In this document: in pieces, positions 1 through 5,802 of the stretch | Position numbering within the stretch: the stretch's first letter is position 1 | Layout of the letters: every line of letters starts with the position of its first letter | Assembly (NCBI GenBank): GCA_016200785.1 | Contig: JACQED010000279.1 | Coordinates: 1-5,802, forward strand | Reading direction: 5' to 3' | Length of the DNA stretch: 5,802 nucleotides | Origin: Chloroflexota bacterium | GTDB taxonomy: Bacteria; Chloroflexota; Anaerolineae; Anaerolineales; JACQED01 | Made by a program: the position numbers and the translations under genes | Notes under the pieces: generated by a model | The model's database searches: none | What the model was told of the DNA's origin: nothing | What the model saw: only the letters and a program-made list of their open reading frames with translations

Positions 1-18
1 CTTCACCCTGTCAGTCCT

Positions 19-23
19 AGGAG
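19..23 (+). promoter_or_regulatory. Ribosome binding site of proC
   Basis: AGGAG lies six bases before the ATG at 30. This spacing favours the ATG at 30 over the in-frame TTG immediately before it at 27. The remaining bases of 1-29 are too short to assign to an upstream gene. Confidence 0.75.
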
Positions 24-29
24 AATTTG

Positions 30-878
30 ATGCTCAACGACTCAAAAATCGCCGTCGTCGGTTCCGGCGCGATGGCCGAGGCCATGATCGCCGGCCTGCT
101 AAATCAAAAACTGATCGAGCCGGGGCACCTCACCGCTGCCGGGCCGCGCGAAGAGCGCGGGCAAGTCCTACGCCAAAAATACGGCGTCAACAATACGACA
201 CACAATCGTGAAGCCGTCGAGGGCGCGGCCGTCGTCGTGCTCTCGGTCAAGCCGCAGATTCTCCCAGCCGTCATGCCCGAGCTGAAGGGCCACATTCTCC
301 CCGGATCGCTCGTGCTGTCAATCATCGCCGGGGCGCGCATCGAAACCATCGCGCAAGGCACGCTCCACACCGGTATCGTCCGCGCCATGCCCAACACCCC
401 GGCGCAGATCGGGCAGGGCATCACCGTGTGGACGGCCTCGCCCGACGTAACGGACGATCAGCGCCGTCAGGCCGAGATCATTCTCGGCGCGCTCGGCGAG
501 CAGGTGTTTGTGGACGACGAAGATTACCTCGACATGGCAACGGCGCTCTCCGGCAACGGCCCGGCCTACGTTTTTCTTTTCATGGAAGCGATGGTGGACG
601 CCGGCGTTCACCTCGGCTTCTCGCGCCACGTCGCCGAAAAACTGGTTCTGCAAACGGTGAAGGGTTCGGTCGAGTACGTTCTGCATTCCCCGAATCACCT
701 CGCCCGCCTGCGCAATCAAGTCACTTCCCCCGGCGGCACCTCGGCGGAGGCGCTGTACTTTCTCGAAAAGGCCGGATTCCGCACCGCTTTGTCCCGCGCC
801 ATCTGGGCAGGTTATCAACGATCTATGCAATTGGGGAGAGGAAAGAAACGGAGCCAATTGGCAGAGGGAGAGAAGTAA
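30..878 (+). CDS. proC: Pyrroline-5-carboxylate reductase (ProC)
   Basis: Cytoplasmic enzyme for the last step of proline synthesis, the NAD(P)H-dependent reduction of 1-pyrroline-5-carboxylate to L-proline. The 282-residue product has the N-terminal Rossmann motif GSGAMA (residues 11-16). The dinucleotide-domain segment VVVLSVKPQ ends at about residue 76, followed by the family signature RAMPNTPA. The C-terminal dimerisation and substrate domain carries SGNGPAY (174-180) and the hallmark SPGGTS (233-238) followed by AEALYFLEKAGFR. Length and domain order fit the family, which is usually about 260-280 residues. The start is the ATG at 30, supported by AGGAG at 19-23. The last 20 or so residues are basic and hydrophilic and look like a 9-residue duplication (QLGRGKKR then QLAEGEK), so the tail is probably not needed for catalysis. 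The next gene lies 150 bases away with its own promoter candidate, so co-transcription with it is uncertain. Family assignment is firm. Confidence 0.96.
   Translation: MLNDSKIAVVGSGAMAEAMIAGLLNQKLIEPGHLTAAGPREERGQVLRQKYGVNNTTHNREAVEGAAVVVLSVKPQILPAVMPELKGHILPGSLVLSIIAGARIETIAQGTLHTGIVRAMPNTPAQIGQGITVWTASPDVTDDQRRQAEIILGALGEQVFVDDEDYLDMATALSGNGPAYVFLFMEAMVDAGVHLGFSRHVAEKLVLQTVKGSVEYVLHSPNHLARLRNQVTSPGGTSAEALYFLEKAGFRTALSRAIWAGYQRSMQLGRGKKRSQLAEGEK
828..874 (+). repeat. 27-base-period direct repeat in the 3' end of proC
   Basis: Two related 20-base stretches, 828-847 and 855-874, both begin CAATTGG and continue as purine-rich sequence ending in AGAA. They are offset by 27 bases, exactly nine codons. 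At the protein level this gives QLGRGKKR followed by QLAEGEK, with Q, L, G and K kept in phase. Fourteen of the 20 aligned bases agree. This fits an old in-frame tandem duplication that lengthened the ProC C-terminus, but purine-rich low complexity could produce part of the match. Confidence 0.4.
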
Positions 879-886
879 AATCCAAA

Positions 887-929
887 ATCCGATCCGTTTC
901 ATCCGAGAAATTCGTGTCTCATTTGTGAT
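887..929. repeat. Degenerate 9-base tandem repeat (ATCCG/ATTCG type)
   Basis: The intergenic region opens with a partial unit ATCCG (887-891). Three exactly phased 9-base units follow at 892-900, 901-909 and 910-918, each starting ATCCG or ATTCG. After a 2-base slip comes a diverged unit starting ATTTG at 921-929. The shared core is ATYCG followed by four variable bases. It lies wholly between the proC stop (876-878) and the promoter candidate at 934. The pattern resembles the short-period ATCCGTG/ATTCGTG intergenic repeats I recall from several environmental bacterial phyla. That link is from memory and not tested. No open reading frame or stable hairpin is evident in it. Confidence 0.6.
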
Positions 930-933
930 TTGC

Positions 934-962
934 TAGACAATTGCGCCGTTTCCGAGTATTAT
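934..962 (+). promoter_or_regulatory. Candidate sigma70-type promoter for the M42 peptidase gene
   Basis: A -35 box TAGACA (934-939, one mismatch to TTGACA) and a -10 box TATTAT (957-962, one mismatch to TATAAT) are separated by exactly 17 bases. This is in a GC-rich genome where such matches are not common by chance. Transcription would start near 969, leaving a leader of about 60 bases before the ATG at 1029. The box lies directly after the 9-base repeat. Bases 963-1028 show no further convincing structure apart from the AAAGG ribosome binding site. Confidence 0.5.
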
Positions 963-1017
963 TCTCCCGCTCTCATCTTGAATGAACGCGGGGCGGGCTT
1001 GAGAGCTCGCTACTGCT

Positions 1018-1022
1018 AAAGG
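1018..1022 (+). promoter_or_regulatory. Ribosome binding site of the M42 peptidase gene
   Basis: AAAGG lies six bases upstream of the ATG at 1029. It is a partial but well-placed Shine-Dalgarno match and supports that start. Confidence 0.5.
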
Positions 1023-1028
1023 CAACGA

Positions 1029-2099
1029 ATGGACTCGACCGAAACGCTTCTCAAAGAACTCACCGAAGCGCATGGCGTTCCCGGCCATGAGGCCGAAGTG
1101 CGCGCCGTCGTCCGCCGCTATCTCGAACCCCTGGGCGGGATCGAGCAAGACAAAATCGGCAGTCTGATCTGCAAACAGAACGGCGGAAGCGAAAGCCCGC
1201 GCGTGATGCTGGCCGGTCACATGGACGAGATCGGCTTCATGGTGCGGCACATTTCCAAAGAGGGCTTTCTCAAATTCCTGCCCCTCGGCGGCTGGTTCGA
1301 TCAAGTGCTCCTCGGCCAGCGAGTCGTGATCAAGGCCTCAAAGGGCGACGTGGTCGGCGTGATTGGCGCGAAGCCGCCGCACTTGCTCCCCGCCGACGAG
1401 CGCACGAAGGTCGTCGAGAAGAAAGCCATGTACATTGACATCGGCGCGACCTCGGCGGAAGAGGTGGAAGCCGCAGGCGTCCGCGCCGGCGACCCGGTGG
1501 TGCCGTTGGCCGACTTCCGCATCCTCGCCAATCCGAAGACGTATCTGTCCAAAGCCTTCGACGATCGCGTCGGTTGCGCGCTGATGGTGCAGGCATTGCA
1601 TGAACTCAAGCCGGCCGGCCATCCCAACGCCGTGTTCGGCGTGGCGACGGTGATGGAGGAAATCGGATTGCGCGGCGCGACGACCAGCGTGGAACTCGTC
1701 AATCCCGACGTGGCGATCGTTCTCGAATCCGACATCGCCGGCGACGTGCCGGGGATCAAAGAAGAAGAGTCGGCAGTCAAACTCGGCAAAGGCCCGACGG
1801 TGGTGCTGTTTGACGCGCGCATGATCCCCAATCTGCGCCTGCGCGATCTGGTGATGGACACCGCACGGGAACACGGCCTGCCTTTGCAAACATCGGCTAT
1901 CGAGGGCGGGGCGACGGACGGCGCGGCGATCCACTTGCACAAGTCCGGCGTGCCCACCGTCGTACTCGGCGTCGCCGCTCGGCACATCCACTCGCACAGC
2001 GCGATCATTCATCGCGACGATTACGACAACGCCTTGAAATTGCTCACCGCCGTCGTCCGCAAATTGGACGCGAAGACGGTGGCGGGGTTGACGACGTGA
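1029..2099 (+). CDS. M42 family metallopeptidase (glutamyl/deblocking aminopeptidase-like)
   Basis: Predicted cytoplasmic di-metal aminopeptidase of MEROPS family M42 (the FrvX, YsdC, CelM and TET relatives). These typically form large self-compartmentalised particles and remove N-terminal residues from short peptides. The 356-residue product has the full metal centre. GHMDEIG supplies His64 and Asp66, and SKAFDDRVG supplies the bridging Asp at 178/179. MEEIGLRGA supplies the Glu210 general base and the Glu211 ligand. VLESDIAGDVPG puts Glu233 where many members have Asp, and HIHSHS puts His321 as the last ligand. GGATDG and GVPTVVLGV match the conserved C-terminal core. There is no signal peptide. 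The length is normal for the family, which is about 340-370 residues. The start is the ATG at 1029 with AAAGG upstream and a promoter candidate at 934-962. It precedes a small aspartic protease gene by 52 bases, possibly in one transcript. The older family label 'cellulase' (CelM) should not be trusted. Exact substrate preference cannot be read from the sequence. Confidence 0.93.
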   Translation: MDSTETLLKELTEAHGVPGHEAEVRAVVRRYLEPLGGIEQDKIGSLICKQNGGSESPRVMLAGHMDEIGFMVRHISKEGFLKFLPLGGWFDQVLLGQRVVIKASKGDVVGVIGAKPPHLLPADERTKVVEKKAMYIDIGATSAEEVEAAGVRAGDPVVPLADFRILANPKTYLSKAFDDRVGCALMVQALHELKPAGHPNAVFGVATVMEEIGLRGATTSVELVNPDVAIVLESDIAGDVPGIKEEESAVKLGKGPTVVLFDARMIPNLRLRDLVMDTAREHGLPLQTSAIEGGATDGAAIHLHKSGVPTVVLGVAARHIHSHSAIIHRDDYDNALKLLTAVVRKLDAKTVAGLTT

Positions 2100-2151
2100 G
2101 GGCGCTCGACGCAGTGGGGCTTTTGGCACATTGCCGTTGAAGTAGGTGAGT

Positions 2152-2553
2152 ATGGGCACGTTTTATACACGATGCAAGATCGAGAATTCGGTTGATCGCA
2201 CTCAATCGGCGGTCATCCCCAAACTCTTGGTGGATACGGGGAGCGAACACACTTGGATTCGAGCGGCCATCCTCGAAAAGATCGGCATAAAAAGAGAAAA
2301 AAAGGACGTGCCATTTGTAATGGCCAACGGCCAGCAGATCACGCGCAGTGTCGGCTTTGCGGTTATTCGCCTGGACAAGTTCTTTACCATTGACGAGGTG
2401 GTGTTCGCGGAAAAAGGCGATTTGCTGCTCCTGGGCGCCAGAAGTCTCGAAGGCCTGAATCTGACGGTGGACCCAAGACTCAAGAAACTTGTTGCTGCCG
2501 GGCCACTCTCCGCCGCCAGATCGAAAGGCGCCACCAGGTCGAAGCCAGCGTAG
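2152..2553 (+). CDS. Retropepsin-like (clan AA) aspartic protease, small single-domain
   Basis: Predicted 133-residue single-lobe aspartic protease. It carries the catalytic signature LLVDTGSEHTWI with Asp28 in D-T-G (28-30). The second half carries the retropepsin-like hydrophobic-hydrophobic-Gly element in LLLLGARSLEGL (91-102), and VMANGQQ lies in the region between. Such proteins have one catalytic Asp per chain, so an active site would need a homodimer. No signal peptide or membrane segment is seen, so it is probably cytoplasmic. The start is the ATG at 2152 with AGGTGA at 2144-2149; an in-frame GTG at 2146 would add two residues and overlaps that site, so it is less likely. The gene looks more AT-rich than its neighbours, including A5 and A7 runs at 2289-2303. 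This may point to a different history, though Lys-rich coding also explains it. The C-terminal tail is basic and probably disordered. The fold assignment is good. Substrate and role are unknown, and the position ahead of atpA is unexplained. Confidence 0.82.
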   Translation: MGTFYTRCKIENSVDRTQSAVIPKLLVDTGSEHTWIRAAILEKIGIKREKKDVPFVMANGQQITRSVGFAVIRLDKFFTIDEVVFAEKGDLLLLGARSLEGLNLTVDPRLKKLVAAGPLSAARSKGATRSKPA

Positions 2554-2606
2554 CGCAAGTGCCAACGCGAGAAATCCGTTCGCAAGCCCACAGCGTAAAT
2601 CATTTC

Positions 2607-2611
2607 AGGAG
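2607..2611 (+). promoter_or_regulatory. Ribosome binding site of atpA
   Basis: AGGAG lies five bases before the atpA ATG at 2617, a strong and well-spaced signal. The rest of the 63-base gap 2554-2616 shows no convincing -35/-10 pair and no terminator hairpin, so atpA may be read from an upstream promoter. Confidence 0.8.
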
Positions 2612-2616
2612 TCTCA

Positions 2617-4284
<1,668 letters not shown>

Positions 4285-4285
4285 C

Positions 4286-4355
4286 GTGACGAGTGGGGAG
4301 TGACGGGTGACGAGCAAAGCCACCCGCCACCCGACACCCGCCACACGACACACGC
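4286..4355. repeat. Palindromic heptanucleotide array between atpA and atpG
   Basis: Ten consecutive 7-base blocks fill the gap. Four GTGACGR-like units lie at 4286-4292, 4293-4299 (GTGGGGA), 4300-4306 and 4307-4313. A 7-base spacer GCAAAGC occupies 4314-4320. Five CACMCGM-like units follow at 4321-4327, 4328-4334, 4335-4341, 4342-4348 and 4349-4355. The arms 4286-4309 and 4321-4344 can pair at 18 of 24 positions around a loop at 4310-4320, with a perfect inner stem GGGTG/CACCC (six pairs counting the next C-G). Because both arms have a 7-base period, the hairpin can also form in registers shifted by seven. The array begins one base after the atpA stop and ends one base before the atpG ATG. 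There is no U-tract, so it is not a classic terminator. It could limit or couple atpG translation, or be an inert repeat insertion. Confidence 0.8.
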
Positions 4356-4356
4356 C

Positions 4357-5268
4357 ATGCCATCCGCCAGAGAAATGCGGCTCCGCATTCGGAGCGTCAA
4401 AAACATCGCGCAGGTCACCCGCGCGCTGGAGGCGGTGAGCGCCTCCAAAGTCAAGAAGGCGCAGCAGGCCACCTTCGCCACGCGCGCTTACGCGGCCAAA
4501 GCGTGGGAGGTGCTCACTCACCTCGCCGCCGAGCCGCTTGATGGAAAGATACTTCACCCTCTCCTCGAAGTCCGGCCCGAAGTGCGCGCCATCACGATCG
4601 TGTTCGTCAGCGGCGATCGCGGTCTGGCGGGCGCTTACAATACAAATATGGTGCGCGCGGCGCTGAACTTTGAGCGCGCCCAAACCGCGCCCATCCGCTG
4701 GATCACCGTCGGGCGCAAAGGGCGCGACATGCTGCTGCGGCGGCGGAAAAACATCATTGCCGACTTCAGCCAGAGACTTTCGGCCGCGCCGCTGATCCGC
4801 GAAGTGCGGCCCATCGCGCGCGCGGCGATTGACGATTTTCTGCGCGGCGACGCCGACGAGGTCGTGCTGGCATACTCCGACTTCGTCAATACGCTGACGC
4901 AGAAGCCGACGATCAAACGACTGCTGCCGATCCTCCCCGGCCAACTCGCCGGCGAGCCGATCGCCGATCACATCGCGCTGCCGCACGTCACGAAATACGT
5001 TTACATCTACGAGCCTAGCCCGGAAGCGATCCTCGACGTCGTTCTGCCGCGTTTCACCGAACTACAGATCTATCAGGCCATACTCGAATCGCTCGCGAGC
5101 GAGCACAGCGCGCGGATGGTCGCCATGCGCAACGCGACCGACAACGCCAACGAACTCGTCGAGAACCTCCGGCTGACTTACAACAAAGCCCGCCAGCAAA
5201 GCATTACCAGCGATCTTCTGGACATCGCCGGCGGCGCGGAAGCGCTCGCGCAGACACTGGCGAAATAA
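4357..5268 (+). CDS. atpG: F1Fo ATP synthase subunit gamma
   Basis: Gamma subunit, the rotating central shaft of F1 that links the Fo c-ring to the catalytic sites. The 303-residue product begins MPSAREMRLRIRSVKNIAQ and continues ALEAVSASKVKKAQ, the standard N-terminal coiled-coil helix. The central Rossmann-like domain has VFVSGDRGLAGAYN (SGDRGLAGAYN at 85-95) and FVNTLTQKP. The C-terminal helix runs from about residue 229 (LPRFTELQIYQAILESLASEHSARM) to ITSDLLDIAGGAEAL, the family's closing motif. Length is slightly above the usual 285-295. The ATG at 4357 is chosen because it aligns with known gamma N-termini. An in-frame GTG at 4300 would add 19 residues encoded by the heptad repeat, which are not gamma-like. 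No Shine-Dalgarno sequence is visible in the roughly 35 bases before the ATG, so initiation probably depends on coupling to atpA or on the repeat structure. atpD follows 10 bases after the stop. Confidence 0.95.
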   Translation: MPSAREMRLRIRSVKNIAQVTRALEAVSASKVKKAQQATFATRAYAAKAWEVLTHLAAEPLDGKILHPLLEVRPEVRAITIVFVSGDRGLAGAYNTNMVRAALNFERAQTAPIRWITVGRKGRDMLLRRRKNIIADFSQRLSAAPLIREVRPIARAAIDDFLRGDADEVVLAYSDFVNTLTQKPTIKRLLPILPGQLAGEPIADHIALPHVTKYVYIYEPSPEAILDVVLPRFTELQIYQAILESLASEHSARMVAMRNATDNANELVENLRLTYNKARQQSITSDLLDIAGGAEALAQTLAK

Positions 5269-5270
5269 GG
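5267..5270 (+). promoter_or_regulatory. Ribosome binding site of atpD, overlapping the atpG stop
   Basis: AAGG overlaps the atpG TAA stop (5266-5268) and lies eight bases before the atpD ATG at 5279. The arrangement is typical of translational coupling within an atp operon. Confidence 0.5.
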
Positions 5271-5278
5271 ATTCACTC

Positions 5279-5802
5279 ATGGCAAAATCAATCGGCAAGG
5301 TCGTTCAAATTCAAGGCGGCGTGGTGGACTGTGAATTTCCGATGGGCGAATTGCCCGAGGTCTATCACGCCGTCGAAATTCCGCGCGACGGCGGCGGCCT
5401 GCCGCTCATCCTCGAGGTGGAGAAGCACCTCGGCGACAACTGGGTGCGCTGTGTGGCGATGGACTCGACCGACGGCCTCCAGCGCGGCATGGCGGCGATC
5501 GCCACCGGCGCGTCGATCTCCGTGCCCGTCGGCCCCAACACGCTGGGCCGCATCTTCAACGTCCTGGGCCGCACGGTGGACGACGGCGGGCCGGTCGTGA
5601 CCGAGGCGCGCTACCCGATCCATCGCCTCGCGCCGCCGTTCGACGAGCAATCCACGCGCGTCGAAGTGTTCGAGACCGGCCTGAAAGTGATCGACCTGAT
5701 CGCGCCGTTCACCAAAGGCGGCAAGACCGGCATCTTCGGCGGCGCGGGCGTGGGCAAGACCGTCATCATCATGGAACTCATTCGTTCCATCGCCACCGTG
5801 CA
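5279..5802 (+). CDS. atpD: F1Fo ATP synthase subunit beta, 5' part (truncated by window edge)
   Basis: Catalytic subunit of F1, which makes ATP from ADP and phosphate at the interface with alpha. The frame stays open from the ATG at 5279 to the window end, giving 174 complete codons of a protein usually about 460-480 residues long. The start MAKSIGKVVQIQGGVVDCEF is typical of the beta N-terminal barrel. It is followed by AMDSTDGLQRGM, VPVGPNTLGRIFNVLG and the nucleotide-domain entry PPFDEQSTRVEVFETGLKVIDL. KGGKTGIFGGAGVGKT holds the Walker A motif at 154-161, with Lys160 and Thr161 contacting phosphate and magnesium. The catalytic glutamate (GERTREG) and Walker B lie beyond the edge, so completeness cannot be judged. 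It directly follows atpG; atpC (epsilon) would be expected next. No frameshift is seen. Confidence 0.96.
   Translation, partial: MAKSIGKVVQIQGGVVDCEFPMGELPEVYHAVEIPRDGGGLPLILEVEKHLGDNWVRCVAMDSTDGLQRGMAAIATGASISVPVGPNTLGRIFNVLGRTVDDGGPVVTEARYPIHRLAPPFDEQSTRVEVFETGLKVIDLIAPFTKGGKTGIFGGAGVGKTVIIMELIRSIATV

Noticed and set aside
854..861. CCAATTGG palindrome near the end of proC as a regulator site or terminator
   Set aside because: It is only eight bases, lies inside the coding sequence and is explained by the 27-base duplication.
318..902. Minus-strand frame of 194 codons opposite proC
   Set aside because: It is fully covered by proC, has no family motif and no ribosome binding site. It is a high-GC shadow frame.
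428..928. Plus-strand frame of 166 codons in another phase of proC, extending into the repeat
   Set aside because: Its Arg-rich composition is typical of an out-of-phase reading of proC. The extension past the proC stop only reads the 9-base repeat. There is no plausible start signal.
2124..2140. TTGGCACATTGC resembling a sigma54 -24/-12 promoter
   Set aside because: The TTGGCAC half is good, but the GC element falls too close: the ten-base separation between the GG and GC pairs is not met. The resemblance is partial and probably chance.
1338..2159. Minus-strand frame of 273 codons opposite the M42 gene
   Set aside because: It is rich in His, Arg and Asp from antisense GC-rich codons and has no domain. 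The plus strand carries all metal-ligand motifs of M42.
2298..2304. A AAA AAG slippery heptamer in frame in the aspartic protease gene
   Set aside because: It matches the classic -1 frameshift heptamer, but the Lys-rich stretch explains it. The -1 frame stops within about 30 codons with no conserved product, and I see no clear stimulatory structure.
4286..4355. Intrinsic terminator between atpA and atpG
   Set aside because: The arms can pair, but no T-run follows the 3' arm, and termination here would cut off essential gamma and beta genes.
4286..4355. CRISPR array
   Set aside because: The units are 7 bases long and contiguous with no unique spacers, so this is a short tandem repeat and not repeat-spacer architecture.
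4300..4356. N-terminal extension of AtpG from the GTG at 4300
   Set aside because: The extra 19 residues are repeat-encoded and rich in Pro, His, Thr and Asp, unlike any gamma N-terminus I know. The ATG at 4357 aligns with the normal start.

Overview
The window is dense, high-GC bacterial DNA with every gene on the + strand. The order is proC, an M42 metallopeptidase, a small retropepsin-like aspartic protease, then the F1 ATP synthase genes atpA, atpG and the 5' part of atpD, which runs off the right edge. The AtpA sequence style, with a long mid-protein insert just before the GGSLTALP block, together with short-period intergenic repeats, suggests a Chloroflexota (Anaerolineae-like) bacterium. 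This assignment is an inference from recalled sequence style, held at roughly 0.6, and was not tested by a search.

Region by region: 1-29 holds only the proC ribosome binding site. proC (30-878) is complete and has an odd duplicated C-terminal tail. The 150-base gap 879-1028 contains a degenerate 9-base tandem repeat (887-929), then a good sigma70-type promoter candidate (934-962), then the start of the M42 peptidase gene (1029-2099). A short gap leads to a 133-residue clan AA aspartic protease (2152-2553), which looks more AT-rich than its neighbours. After 63 bases comes atpA (2617-4284). The atpA-atpG gap (4285-4356) is almost entirely a heptanucleotide array: four GTGACGR-type units, a 7-base spacer, then five CACMCGM-type units. 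The two arms are largely complementary and the array ends one base before the atpG start. atpG (4357-5268) and atpD (5279 onward) are closely packed.

Functionally, alpha, beta and gamma form the catalytic core of F1: an alpha3beta3 hexamer around the gamma shaft. proC makes proline from pyrroline-5-carboxylate. The M42 enzyme trims peptides, and the small aspartic protease is of unknown role. The usual left-hand neighbours of atpA (atpH and atpF, the peripheral stalk genes) are absent here, so the F1 core genes appear separated from the delta and Fo genes, or the operon was interrupted by the peptidase genes.

Most of the window is ordinary housekeeping sequence. The points of real interest are the heptad palindrome inside the atp operon, the enlarged AtpA, the placement of the retropepsin-like gene, and the 9-base repeat ahead of the peptidase promoter. 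I see no CRISPR array, tRNA, rRNA, insertion sequence or clear intrinsic terminator.
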